Below are positions 45,472 through 57,462 of a stretch of 64,000 nucleotides of DNA, one piece after another; position 1 is the stretch's first letter, and the number at the start of each line of letters is the position of its first letter. This DNA comes from Emmonsiellopsis sp. PD_33 (taxonomy: Eukaryota; Ascomycota; Eurotiomycetes; Onygenales; Ajellomycetaceae): the NCBI GenBank assembly GCA_032988165.1, contig JANTQF010000061.1, positions 1-64,000 of the forward strand, read 5' to 3'. Under the pieces are notes generated by a model. The model did no database searches and had not been told where the DNA came from. It was given only the letters and a program-made list of their open reading frames with translations. The translations under genes and the position numbers were made by a program.

Positions 45472-45878
45472 TCGAACCGAAAATGGGTATCGATTTATAC
45501 AAGAATCCGCTACACTTCGATTAACTCGGTTCAAAACGCCAATATATCGGCTTCAAGCTAGCCCAGCAATGTTGACCGACGCTTGTTTGCAGCAGCCATC
45601 TTTTGACGGCTCGCGAGGACGGGGCCCGTGCGATCTCCTGCCTCAATATGCAGTGTACGACCACCTAGAAGCGATCCATCGACCGGATATAGTGCTCGGG
45701 CTGCTGTATCCGCCCCTTTACAAATTCTACTTTGTCAATCCCCTCTCTCATCGTAGGGATTATGCACAGCACGCACAGCTATATAGATATTCTCTCACGT
45801 TGTCATTTATGATACCCCATAAGTATCTGCTTTGGTATATTTAATTCGCTCCCTAGCTAGTACCGAGAGAAATGAACT
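45472..45878. other. Convergent spacer, tma23 and thg1
   Basis: About 400 bases between two stop codons, holding both 3' UTRs. No gene was seen. Confidence 0.55.
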
Positions 45879-47567
45879 TCAACTTTCCGCGGGCAACTTG
45901 CCCGGTTTATTCGACAGTATCCATGGCCGTTGTTCCCAGAAATCGTCCTTGATAATGTCCACATGCCGAACCACTACTGTTGCCTTTTTCTGTATTTTCC
46001 GTAGTCGGGCGAGTTGGGACTTGCTCATCTCTGTTGGCTGTCCCTCATCTCCTTCAGCTTCATTATCTTCCTCTTTAGAGGTTTCGCTGCTCTCTGGTAG
46101 CGGGGTTTGTGGTTGTTGGATTTCATACTGTTTTGTATAGTTAGCACAGGCCGAAGCTAGGAAGATAATTGTGTAGAAGAAACTTACGTCTCTGAATATG
46201 ACGCTGCCCTTCTTATACATTTCCGGCTCGTTGTTATAGTTTATACCGAACCGTGAGAATAAGATCTCATTTTTATCTCCCGATACAGTGCCCTGTTTCA
46301 GTTTTGTAAGTATACTTCAAGGAGGAAAACCACCAAACCAAACCGCGATAAACTCCTGATTCAAAAAGTTTTGCTTTGTATAGTACTCACTTGCAATGCC
46401 TTCTCAGCCTCCGTATTACTCATTCCACCACGCAATATGAGATTCCAAAACGTCGTGTTGTAGAGGTTGTTTATATGGCCTGAAGCATTTGGATTGCGTT
46501 AGTAATGGACGGCCGTTCTATTCGGGTTTTTATCCCAGTGCATGTATGCAGCTAGAAGCCGAAAACCCATAACAAGGAACGGAAAAAGAGGCACATACAA
46601 TCAGCCTGTCTCCAGCTCATATAGTCTCTCAAATTCCTCACGCTGGGATATTGAACAGCTCTCCCATCAAACGACGGCAGAAAGCCTGGCTCTAGAGGGG
46701 TGTCTGGGAAATATGTCGACCAGTTAAATATATAATGCGCAGTAAATGTCGACACGATTGTGGTTACGAGTTTGCTGTTATGGGAGATGTTTAGGTTAGA
46801 TAGAAGAGTTTGATGCGCCCGCAATAGGCAGAATAACCGCAAATATCAGTATGCACGGAATCACCCACCTGCTTCTTCGCTCGAATAATTGGCAGGTCCG
46901 GTGGAAAACAAAGCTTTTAAACATTTTTCATTAGCATTGGGCTTCGGAGAACTCCCAACAATACGGAGCTTGGTAAGGCGATGCACACCTGAACTCATCA
47001 CTAACGCCATAGGCAATAACCAGATCGGGAAGGTCTTTCACAACAGCTACTGCGGCAGCGTTCATGAGGTCGAGAGCCCGTTTGTCATTGGGTTTTTTGA
47101 ATTGGTAACGGTCAGAGAATCTGGGAGTGGGCAGTTAGCGAATGGTTAAATCGAAGGGCGTCTTTCCTAGTGGAAAGAGATAGAGGGAATGAATGACGCG
47201 AAAGGAAAGGTAGACAAGGCCATATATAAGCCATATATGGTATGAATTCTATAGTGCGGGAATTTGGGGAATCTCGACGTGGTGGTGGAGGGGCAAAACC
47301 CCCCCTCACCCAGCACAACGTAGGCATAGACGCCACAAACTCGAAAAATATGACATGAGATGATAGAAATAGTAAAGAATATCAAGATCCTAACCTATGA
47401 AACCCCCGACCGTCGATGCGGACGACTATCCAGGTGTTGGGAAGCAGGTTATCGTCCTGCTCGAACAGCTTGACATATTCGTATCTGAGGCGGAAAATCA
47501 GGGTTAGCAGAAGCTATGGGCCAGATCTATGTTGGGAGGTGGAGATTAGTTACTTTGAATTTGCCAT
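45879..47567 (-). CDS. thg1: tRNA(His) guanylyltransferase
   Basis: Eight exons: 47567-47554 (14 nt), 47484-47395, 47120-46989, 46913-46869, 46774-46599, 46479-46391, 46292-46188 and 46127-45879, all in phase, giving 299 residues. The start MANSKYEYVKLFEQ and LLPNTWIVVRIDGRGFHRFS are hallmarks of Thg1. The two metal-binding Asp sites are RIDGRGF (near 29) and YGVSDEFSFVF (near 76). Further family blocks are AHYIFNW, FDGRAVQYPS and NLRDYMSWRQADCHINNLYN. Thg1 adds the essential G(-1) residue to the 5' end of tRNA-His by 3'-5' polymerisation. The last intron (60 nt) is a multiple of three without stops. The gene converges on tma23. Confidence 0.95.
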
Positions 47568-47975
47568 TTTTATATACACGGAATCTGTGGATTGAATAAG
47601 GGGTAAGGGGACGTGGTTGGGGTTGTTGCTTGTTGGTTGGAATTTTCGAAGCGAGGTTGAGGTTGGGCAACATTTGACTCTACCAAACTGTGGCTCAATA
47701 GTCAACTGCGGACATGTGCGGAGAACATAATAAATGGCCCATTTGTATTTGCAAATCTCACGCCTCGACACGATCACTGTACGAATGGGGATTCCGAAGA
47801 AATAAGGTACCCTTGTTAAATTGCTCTTCTGGTTGGTATAATTCTCCTAGGAAATAAAGATAACAACTGCCTAATCTGCCTGGATCCAAGAACCGAAAAA
47901 GACACAACTCCTCTAAAAAGGGGATCACAACGCTAGAATCCAATGGTACCAAGTAATTAACCACCCCCGCAGTCC
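47568..47975 (-). other. Spacer between the FN3 gene 3' end and thg1
   Basis: About 400 bases that carry the thg1 promoter and the 3' UTR of the FN3 gene. No gene was seen. Confidence 0.5.
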
Positions 47976-50900
47976 TCAAATATCCTCAGAGACAGACTCA
48001 TCCCCAGTCTCACTAGCCTTCTCACTACACTCACTGGCAGCCTTGTCTGTTTTCTTCGACTTGCGCATGAAACCAAATCCCAAACTGCTGCTCTTGGTCG
48101 ACTTGTCCGCAGACGGGGCGCTAGAGACCACGCTTTCTACACTTCTCCCAAGCAAAGCATCTGCGGCGGCGGCATCCTCGTCGATATCGCCTTGGACAGA
48201 AGTGTCACCTTTTTTGGAAAAGAGACTAGCGCGGTCTTTCCAAGGAATGTTGAACTTGCTGGAGCTGCTCTTGCGCGTGATTTTCTGGATAAACGACTCC
48301 TTTGCGTTGGTTGTTTCAGATGGTGTGCCTGATGATGTTCGCTCCAAGGACTCATATGATTCTGCGGCAGAGGTGCGGATGGAACGGGAATCTCTCGACC
48401 GTCGAGACTCAGGTGGAGAACAGTCATCTGGATTAAACTCGTGGTCCCCAAGCTTCCATGACTCGGCTTCTTTATTCTTCGTTTTGTCTGATTTCTTGCC
48501 GAAGAGAGTCTTAAAGGAGGGAGCTGCGGGATTGAGTTTTGGTGTTACTGGGCGGTGTGAGGATGGTGGCCGTGTTCCAATCGGAGCCTGAACCGGCCGC
48601 TGTAGTTCGTATGGCGTTTCAAGAAAATCTACCTCTGTGGGCGGCATACCTAGCGGCAGGTGGCTTGATGACCCATACTGGAAGGACGGTCGGCGGGACT
48701 GACTTCGTGACCACGCTACAGGCGATGACCAGTCGAATCCAAGGGGGCTTCCTCTATGGCCGGTTTTATCTGGAGCTGGCCATCCAAAAGGCTGACTATC
48801 TGTGGTTGGACGCGGAAGTTGATTTTCAAACGAATATGTAGATCCTGGTCTTGGGGAAAGGGAGCCACGGCGGACAGTTCCCAATATAGAGGGATCAATA
48901 GGGTCGTGTCTTGGGCTAAATTGGTTGTATCCAGTACCTAGGTCGGCACGGTCGAGAGGAGACTTCTCCAAATTACTTGATCTTCCCGAGGTGAAAAAAC
49001 TCGGGAACATGGCTCTGCGAGTAGCAGGGAGTCGGTCGGAAGAGCTATCGCTGGTGACATTGGTAGTGGCGCTGCGAGGGAATAGATTGGTCATCGGGTT
49101 CGCCCAGTTTCCTGTATAGCTAAGACGGCGCCGCCTAGTTCCAATTGGGTCAAGTCCTTGTTCGAGATTCCTTGGAAAGGACTGGCTTTGGCCAGGTTTA
49201 AGAGTCCCAAGCATTGGTGGCCCATCCGCAATAGTTTTACCTCGTTGACGGTGGAACCCAAAAAGCCCAGAGAGACGGCGAGACGCGCTCTGTACACTAT
49301 CCGAGGGTCCTTGAGTTAAGGGTATATTTGGCATTGCCATGGAACCGTGTCCACTTTCATGTAGGTTATTTAAACTTTCCCGAGGGCTTGTGAATATACT
49401 TGCAGGGCGGCTTCCAGAAGATACTGGAGAGGGAGAGTTTGGAATGAGATTATCGAAAGCGCCTGATTTGGGAAATTGAGTAGACGAAGGGCGAGGCCCT
49501 ACTGCCTGTTCTTCATCGCCAAGGAGATCAGATGGCAACAAGGAATCAGCCCGGGGGCTCATGGGAGGGTTTCCTCCCAATATATCTGTATCCGAGCGAC
49601 CAGTAGTGGATTGATCAGAAGGGTCTGCGATAGTCATGCCGTTGTTGATGTTGAAGAATGCTGGGCCTGGCGGAAACGTCGGCGAGCTGTTCCCAACTGA
49701 ATTGTAATTTGTTGTGTTTGCGTATGAAGTATCCATGAGAGGATAGCTCACAGGAGACGACACATTGCTGACTAGGGAGCTACGATGACGACTGCGACGG
49801 TGCATGCTAGCTCTGTGGACTAGCTCTAGGTCTAATGCCGGGAGGGGGCCATATGGGACCACGGCGTTGGATCGCTGGGCAGTAACCCATTTGAGACGTT
49901 CTTGAGCCTCATGGTACTGTTGCTGGGCCTGGTTGTGGACACTGATGAGCGACGCATATTGCGCACGCAGGTTCCCCATCTTGACTTCCCAAAAGTGCTC
50001 CTTTTCTTTTTCTAGACGATCAAGCTCTCTTCCATCATCCGTGTCGTCGCCTTCAAGTCGGCGCCTTTCCTCTTCCATATCCTTTATGCGACTGCCTTTT
50101 ATTTTGATGTCCTCATCTAGGGTTTTCATTTCGGCTTGTTCGTCCGCGATCTTCTCCCGGTACTGGTTGACTTGTTTAGCAGCTTCAGATTCGATCTGGG
50201 CCTTTTCATCCTTAGCTCGGGATATCTTCTCGTGGAGGCCCACTAGTTGTCCCTCCCATCGAACAAGGTCCTCCTTGCGTTTCTGTCGCTCTGCTTCCTT
50301 TTGTTGTAAGAGCCGTTCCCTCTTACTCTTCTCGCTTTGCACGGTGCGGTTGATGCTTTCTAGTTTGTTTACGTGTTTCCTGAGATCTCCGCTTGCTTCA
50401 TCCTTCTCCTTCACACGCTGCTTCAGTTCATTCCGCTGCTCCTCCAACTCCCGTAGCATGAGATCATGTTCCTTTTCTTCGGCGCATAACTGCTTCTCCA
50501 AAGTTTCGTTTTCTTGCTGCAGTCCCTTCAGGCGTTCGGCTAGTCGCGCAAGATTTTCATCCGATTCGTCAATGCTACCGGATCTTTGTCGATCTTCGGG
50601 TCCCTCCAACGACGGGAAAGACTTCCTGCCGCCAGCGGTACGCTTTCCCTGGGGCTGCCCACCGCTATGCTCACGACACATAACCGGCGCAGACGGCGAG
50701 ACCAGTGGTGTAGGGGCCCTTGGGATGTAGGCCCGAATAATAGGCCCGCCTTCAATTTCATCTTCCTGTGTGTCGGAAATGGATAGCGTTTTGGTGCGGA
50801 CATGGAGAAGGGCACTTGAGGTTTGGAAATTGGCGGCGCTAACGGCAGAGACGCATATATGGTAAATATGTCCGGGCGCCAGGTTGGAAATGGCCACACC

Positions 50901-51354
50901 GGTTTCGGAACGTTTTGTCTCGCCAACTAAATCCCGTCAATATTCATCGAGAAACCGGTCTAAGTGGAATGCGTAACTCACCTTTGACGCCATTGACTTG
51001 AACAATATGCTTGTGAATCGAATTTTGTAGATCGGGATGTTTCCAGGCAATGCGAATCGTCCTCGGGGTAATCTCCTCCAGAGTTAGCTCGGGGGCGGGG
51101 GGGATGTCTAAGCCCAGCTTCTCAACGAGAAGGTCGTTTGGCGTCTGGCAGACCTGATATGCTCGATATAGGAGCCTATATGAGTCAGACTGAATGTTAG
51201 ACACCCGGTAACTGCCCGCGATTCGGGAGGAGACTCACCATATCAGCGCCCATAGGATCGCCGCAGCAACAAACAGGGCCATGGCGCCGTGCACTCTCAC
51301 TACCGGGACTACACTAGGGTAGCTATCCGATACAAGACGCAGTGGCTCGTACAT
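47976..51354 (-). CDS. Membrane-anchored fibronectin type III/coiled-coil protein
   Basis: Exons are 51354-51239, 51175-50982 and 50926-47976, giving 1086 residues. A hydrophobic segment (MALFVAAAILWALIWLLY, near 25-42) lies at the N terminus. An FN3 domain follows (about 55-150: APELTLEEITPRTIRIAW, VAISNLAPGHIYHICVSAVS). Next is a long Glu/Lys/Arg coiled coil (about 220-440). The C-terminal half is Ser/Pro-rich and probably disordered, with polar basic patches. Starting at the inner Met (51282) would give 1062 residues with the hydrophobic segment at the extreme N terminus; the longer frame is open for 24 more codons. I do not recognise a function. The layout suggests an ER or other membrane-anchored scaffold with a large cytosolic part. 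It is head to head with the lipin gene. Confidence 0.82.
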
Positions 51355-52069
51355 TCCCACTATCCATGACCCGTCCGCAGGATCGCAATGTCGACTGCAG
51401 AAGTGCTTCCTGGCTTGGGACTGTTTGCTGTCTGTCTGTCGTCTCTCGCTGACAATGATCTTCTCCCCGATTAGGTTTCCGGAGCCGGAGCTAAGAAAAT
51501 CCGATGCTGTACCACGTGACCTGCGCTGGAGCCGAGGTCAGCCTCGGCACATAGCTAATCCGGCCGACTAAGCGCGCTGCCCGGAAGAATTATTGACGCG
51601 CGGCAGTTTTGTTGTTAGTCAGCGGGCTTGGCGGCTCCTTCCCAACAAGCCGCTGGTAGCCAATCAGCGCGCGGCTCCGGCGGCGGCAAGTCTTCCTTCT
51701 CCTCCGCCGCAGCGCCGAACAGCTCAACATCTCACCATCTCCAATATGTTGAGCACTGAGAATTCCTGTCGCTAATGCCTCTCCCGTGCTGCTGGAGTTA
51801 GGCCGTTCTTGTGGTCTTCTTTTGCGGTAGTTCTCTATAATAGTCTTCTCTATTCTTACCCCCACACTCTTTCATGAATCGGATAGCGCCTCGCCCCAGC
51901 GTCACATGTGCTGTCTGGCCCTCTTCGGCTGTTACGAAGCAAAGTTGTTTCGCATTCCTGCGTCCTTTTCGCCCATCGCAGAGTGTCTAACGTGACCGCC
52001 GTGGCCTTTTCCGGGCTGGAGTTTTGAGTTGCTTTTATTATATCGCCTCCCTGGCTTTGCGATTCGGGC
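51355..52069. other. Bidirectional promoter region, FN3 gene and lipin gene
   Basis: About 715 bases between divergent start codons. Short open frames (for example 51590-51865) have no recognisable domain. No strong motif was noted. Confidence 0.5.
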
Positions 52070-54561
52070 ATGCAGTACGTGCGGAGTATCAGCGGTTCGG
52101 TGTCGAAGACATGGAACTCCATCAATCCTGCTACCCTCAGTGGGGCGATTGATGTGATCGTGATCGAACAGGAGGATGGTGAGTTAACCCTTCTTTATTT
52201 CCCGCCTGCAGTAGCTAACTATGCGCTAGGAACGCTGGCCTGTTCTCCCTTCCATGTTCGATTCGGCAAATTCTCTCTCCTTCGACCTTACGAGAAAAAG
52301 GTAGCGTTAGCAATATACAATGTTCCACTGATGCTAAGCGCGGAGGCTGATTGTTATAGGTGGAATTCCGGGTAAATGGAGTTAAGCAGGACTATTCCAT
52401 GAAGCTGGGCGAAGGCGGCGAAGCGTTTTTCGTATTTGAAACCTCGGATGACATCCCCGAATCGCTCCAGACCTCCCCGCTGGTATCGCCAGCCACGAGC
52501 CCCAAACCTGGCGCTAGTGAAGATGGGAATGCTCTCCAGGAGCCCGACTATTTGGACATCACATCTGGCAAATTAAACAGCCCTAGGAAGAATGACGAAG
52601 ACCAACTTTCTATCTCTCCCACGACCCTTCCAGCCACTGGGAGATCTAGGAGTGATCTGGGTAGGTTTTACGCAACCATATTCTTAACAACGCTAATAAT
52701 TTTGATTACAGGAGTCATGACGCCATTATCTAGATCTCCAGACAATGAGTCGTCCAGTTCTGGGCGTTCGCAGACCTGGCTAGCTCCATCTCCACTGTTA
52801 GATCGATCTCGATCCGAAGATTTAACCGCAGAGCCCACGTCGAGGAGACTTGGTCCTCCGGTGACCTTCGGTTCCAGGGACACTTCCCCCATCGATCAGG
52901 CACAGGATCAGAACTCCCCACCCCATCGACCACGAAGCCCTCCCCCATTGACACCGAAGGAAGCATTTTCTCGAGCAATGGCGCTTTCAAAGAAACTCTC
53001 CGGATCGAATATTCCTTCCCACGTAACGGAAAGCGGGGACTTGATGTTAGATATGACCGGTTATAAGAGTTCCGAGGAGGATGCCCTCCGTGCAGAAGTA
53101 ATTGCGCGAAAAATCCTCGCGGAAGAGCTCGAGGGCAATTATGATATTGGCGCATTGATTGGTGCGGATGACCAAGGCAATCTATGGATATACAGCAGTG
53201 AGGAGTCCAAAGATGCCGCCAGCCGTAGAGCAACTTTGAACTCTATGCGACCCACTAATACGATGGGGGATGCTGTTTCCGATCCAGGCTATCACAGCGA
53301 TGGTGAACAGAGTGCCCCGGAACCAGAACCCACTCAAAGACATCCCACTCAAAGACATCACCGCTCACACTCGGACGTCCAGGGGGGATTTTTGACTCCA
53401 CCGCATACACCTGTTGATGGAGTAGCCGAACCAAGCCGTAACTACGCTAAGACTCTCAGGCTGACAAGCGACCAGCTCAAGTCCCTGTCACTGAAGCCTG
53501 GAGCCAATCCTATGTCTTTTAGTGTCAATAAAGCGACATGTCCTGCAACGATGTACTTGTGGAATTATAAAGTTCCAATTGTCATTTCGGATATTGATGG
53601 CACAATTACAAAGTATGCCTGATTCCTCCTTTTTCTTGGGTCTTGTTGCTCACCATTTTCTAGATCTGATGCTTTGGGCCATGTGCTTAACATGATCGGT
53701 CGCGACTGGACCCATATTGGAGTGGCCAAGTTGTACACGGATATCGTGAGCAACGGTTATAATCTGATGTACTTAACCAGTAGATCTACTGGTCAGGCAG
53801 ATACGACACGAACGTACCTTAGCGGGATCGTTCAGGAGGGATTCAAGCTACCCAAGGGCCCTGTCATCATGAGCCCTGACCGAACAATCGCTGCTCTACG
53901 TCGGGAAATATACTTGAGGAAACCAGAGGTGTTCAAGATGGCATGCCTTCGTGATATCCTGAGTCTTTTCCGCGGGAGGAAAAACCCATTTTATGCTGGA
54001 TTCGGTAACCGACTCACCGATGCGCTAAGCTACCGATCAGTGAATATCCCCTCTTCGAGGATATTCACCATCAACTCCAACGCTGAAGTCTCACTAGACC
54101 TTTTGAGCCTGAATAAGTATAGAAGTAGCTATGTATCGATGCGGGAACTTGTCGACCATTTCTTCCCTCCTGTTGCTATGCTTGTTCAAGAGGGAGGAGA
54201 AGAGTTTACCGATTTCGCGTACTGGAGAGAGGCTCCTGGTGACCTGGACAACTTCTCCGCTACGGATTCCAGCGACGACGAGAGCGCAGATGACCCCGAC
54301 GCCAGCGAGGGAGAGGAAAGTGAGTTGTACGACGAGGAAGACCAAGGCGATCTGGGAGACAGCTATATATCTCGTGATTCTATCGAGAATCCTGGAGATA
54401 TGGCAGATTCTATGGTCGGGTTTGCTTCAGAAGACCAGGCCGAGTCGGACATGGACGAGGAAGACGACTTCGACGATGATTTGCAGCGTTCTACTGCAAC
54501 CATGGAGCTCAAAGACTTACCCACGACGCCTAAGAGAAATCGGTCTAACGATGGGCCCTAG
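52070..54561 (+). CDS. Lipin-type phosphatidate phosphatase (Pah1/Smp2/Ned1)
   Basis: Exons are 52070-52178, 52230-52300, 52360-52660, 52712-53612 and 53664-54561, giving 759 residues. The N-LIP domain occupies about 1-100 (MQYVRSISGSVSKTWNSINP, IDVIVIEQEDGTLACSPFHV, FGKFSLLRPYEKKVEF). A Ser/Pro-rich linker follows. The haloacid-dehalogenase-like catalytic domain begins with VPIVISDIDGTITKSDALGH, where DIDGT is the catalytic DxDxT. It continues through YNLMYLTSRSTGQADTTRTY and PFYAGFGNRLTDALSYRSV. The tail is acidic. The enzyme makes diacylglycerol from phosphatidate at the nuclear/ER membrane, controlling lipid synthesis and nuclear shape. The third intron (52661-52711) is 51 nt, stopless and a multiple of three. 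Confidence 0.95.
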
Positions 54562-55262
54562 GACGTTTAACAGCGGGTCGATGATGAACATTGTTCCTTC
54601 GGACGGGGATGGCTGATATACCCACTGCTTGTTAGGGGATATTCCCTAATATTCAGCAAGAAGGGGGAAGATTGCATTTGTAACGTGTTGGAGTTTCTTG
54701 TGCGGGGCTTGATACAGCCATTGGGGAAACTGGGAGTATGGGCTGAAATGCATTAGCGGGAGTTTTGTTCTTCTTTCCTCTGCTGACTTATAGATCCAGG
54801 CGGTAGTCCTGAATAGATTGGGCTTGCTGTGGGTCTGCATGTGTTATTCCGTTACTCTACTTTAATGCCCATAGAATTATTTAATACAAAGTCAACATTG
54901 AAGAAGAATTCCATTTTTCGCCCTATCACCCCTGCATCAGGTCTGAGGTCATGTGATCTGGCGAGAGGCCTGGCTAATCGTAAAAGGACTAGCGCTCATC
55001 GCACAGCTCTCCCGACGAAGCTTCAACTTCAACCGCGATCTCACAGCTCCATCCACGACATTCTCCCCGACCCCTCCGGCTTATCATCTACTCACACCCT
55101 CACGGATACTCTAATTTACTGAGAAAGCCGCATATGACTGATTATACAAAGACTTATCTGGCCTAGACCTCCTAATCCCCGCACAATTAGCTTCCTGGGG
55201 GGATGCCCCTAAGCATCACCACAATCTCATCCATTGCGCCCCGGCCCATATAAACCCTCACC
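54562..55262 (+). other. Spacer between the lipin gene and taf9
   Basis: About 700 bases. It carries the lipin 3' UTR and the taf9 promoter. No gene was seen. Confidence 0.5.
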
Positions 55263-56159
55263 ATGACTTCGCCGCGACCAAACCTAGGCGCATCGGCCCC
55301 CTCCACCCAACCCCTCACCCCACCCGCCGATGCGCCCACCACATCCAACAACCCAACCTCACAAGCAACCACAACCGCCGCCGCAACCACCGCCCCCTCA
55401 CCCGCCGTCGCCAACCCCGCCCAAATCCCCGCCACATCCCTCCAAGACACCGGCAAATCGCGGCGGCCCCGCGATGCCCGCCTCATACATATGCTCCTCG
55501 CCTCGCTCGGCGTAACAGCCTACCAAGAGCGCGTCCCCTTGCAACTACTAGACTTTGCCTACCGATACACCTCCAGCACGCTGCAGGATGCTGTATACCT
55601 AGCCACGGAAGGGTATCCCGGAGAATCCGCTGGCGGTGGTGCGAACAAAGGCGGCGCAGACGGAAAGACGCCGGCGGATCTGAATTCCGTCGGCCTGGGC
55701 GCGTTGCGGATGAGCATTGCGTCGCGGCTGCATTATCAGTTCCAGCCCGGATTGCCCAAGGAGTTCCTGATGGATGTCGCTGCGGAGAGGAATCGGATGA
55801 TGTTGCCTGGGGTGATGCGCGGGGTGGATAGTGGGTCTGCGGCCAATGCGGCGTCGTCGAGTATTATGATGGGTGGTGTGCGGCTACCGCCTGAGCGGTT
55901 CTGTTTGACGGGGGTTGGGTGGGGATTGAAGGAGGAGTGGGAGAGTGAGGGGGAGGAGGAGATGGAGGTTGATAATGTTGATGGCAATGCGCAGCAGGGG
56001 GGGACGGCGGGGCAGGGGGGTTTCTCGGGGAAGGAGGATGGAGGTGGTGTGGAGGATGAGGATGAGGATGATGGGGATGGGACGATGGAGGATATCTTTG
56101 GGGATGGGGAGTTGGATGGGAACGGGCAGGATGAGGATAAGACGATGACGGATGTTTGA
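55263..56159 (+). CDS. taf9: TFIID/SAGA subunit TAF9
   Basis: A single exon of 298 residues. After a Pro/Thr/Ala-rich N terminus, a histone-fold region begins near residue 70: RPRDARLIHMLLASLGVTAY, QERVPLQLLDFAYRYTSSTL, with the dimerisation helix continuing to about 110. A conserved region follows near 150-190 (LRMSIASRLHYQF, LPKEFLMDVAAERN and LPPERFCLTG). The C terminus is Glu/Asp/Gly-rich. TAF9 pairs with TAF6 in TFIID and SAGA and supports activator-dependent transcription. The coding strand is strongly C-rich in the first 300 bases and strongly G-rich in the last 300. Confidence 0.92.
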   Translation: MTSPRPNLGASAPSTQPLTPPADAPTTSNNPTSQATTTAAATTAPSPAVANPAQIPATSLQDTGKSRRPRDARLIHMLLASLGVTAYQERVPLQLLDFAYRYTSSTLQDAVYLATEGYPGESAGGGANKGGADGKTPADLNSVGLGALRMSIASRLHYQFQPGLPKEFLMDVAAERNRMMLPGVMRGVDSGSAANAASSSIMMGGVRLPPERFCLTGVGWGLKEEWESEGEEEMEVDNVDGNAQQGGTAGQGGFSGKEDGGGVEDEDEDDGDGTMEDIFGDGELDGNGQDEDKTMTDV

Positions 56160-56831
56160 TGTTTTGAGGAGCTTTCCTTTTTCTATTTTATTTTGCTATA
56201 TTACAAGCAGGCATTGGATTGGGTGGTGGTATGCATGGCATTCGCCTTTTGCTTTTTTCTCCAATGCGCTATGATTGATATCTTGTTTCTTTTAGCTTTT
56301 ACATTTCCTAGTCGTACTACTATCTATGGGCGGGGATATTTACAGGCGTTCAATTTCAACGTTTCTTATTTTGTATTCTTTCTTTTGTCTCATCCTTTCT
56401 GAATGCAAGTCTCCAAGCGCAGGCCTCCTGGGGACATGGCACGAACGGGAGTGAAGTTTATGTGCCGATAAAACAGCGAATTTTCCAAGGAATAAAGGAC
56501 AAGGATGAAAAATATGGAACCGTTCCCTATTAGCGGAGATCTAGATAAAAAGCTGGTATACAGCCGTAGATATATGTAATGTACAATATTCAAGAAAGAG
56601 AAACCCCTTTTTCGAAAGAAACAGGAGAACCTGCCGTGTTCCCCTTCTATCCATTCATCCATCCCATTCCCCATGGCACAATGGTGGTGAATGACATGCC
56701 ATCAAAAAAAAAGAACAACGTTAAGACAGAAACCCACCTAACACCCAATATATGCAAACAGGAGAGAGATATAAAACCAACAAAAGCCAGAAAACCCGCT
56801 ACACGCAACGCAAAAAGTTTCCACCCCCCTC
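56160..56831. other. Convergent spacer, taf9 and cmc1
   Basis: About 670 bases between stop codons, T-rich near 56180-56400 and A-rich near 56700. No gene was seen. Confidence 0.55.
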
Positions 56832-57462
56832 TCACCCCTTCCCAAACCACCCACTCCCCCTTTCTCTCCCTTTAACCCCCTCTGCCTCCTCCCTCCTCCT
56901 CCTCTCATCATCCTCCCTCATCATCAACGCAACCTCCGCCCTCCTCTCCTCCATCTTCTTCAGCTCCGCCTCCCTCGCCCGCCTCCGCTCCTCGCGTCCC
57001 GCAAACCACTCTTCCCGCGCGCGGTCTTCCACTTCCGGCTTGGCGTGCTCGACCATGCACGCGTTCATGGCTAGGCGTTGTTTTCGGCAGATCCAGGTCG
57101 CGGTTATGGTGCGGTTTATGGCGCAGGCGGCGAATTCTAGATAAAAAAAGGGAGGGGGTTAGAATTAGTCTAAGCTCATTGTCATTGTATCGCCATCGTA
57201 TCGATTGATTGACATAGGGAGTCAAGGAATCAACCCCCGGCAAGACGGGAGCAAGAATGTCCCCTTAATAGCTAGCTAACTAACCTTTAATCTCCGCCGC
57301 GCAATGGCCCCGTACCCGCTTATGAAATAGATCCTGCACCTGGGCCTCCTGCGCGGCTGATAGCGGCAGGGGGTTTCGGAAGTTTATAGAAGCTGGAGGC
57401 GTGGGGGAGGATGAGGATGGGGTTGTGTCTGCGGGAGTGTTGGTGGAGGTTGCGGCGGCCAT
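56832..57462 (-). CDS. cmc1: Twin CX9C mitochondrial protein, Cmc1-type COX assembly factor
   Basis: Exons are 57462-57285 and 57136-56832, giving 160 residues. A CHCH fold is clear. The first Cys pair is in HCAAEIKEFAACA and the second in WICRKQRLAMNACM; both are CX9C. The intron interrupts the first motif between EIK and EFAAC. An Arg/Glu-rich helical tail follows (REERRRAREAELKKMEERR). Twin CX9C proteins are oxidised by Mia40 in the mitochondrial intermembrane space, and Cmc1 assists cytochrome c oxidase (Cox1) assembly. It could be another CMC paralog. The gene is head to head with utp11 across 476 bases. Confidence 0.85.

Noticed and set aside
49933..50730. 265-codon frame antisense to the coiled-coil protein
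   Set aside because: Ser/Arg/Phe-rich complement of a Glu/Lys coiled coil; a shadow frame.
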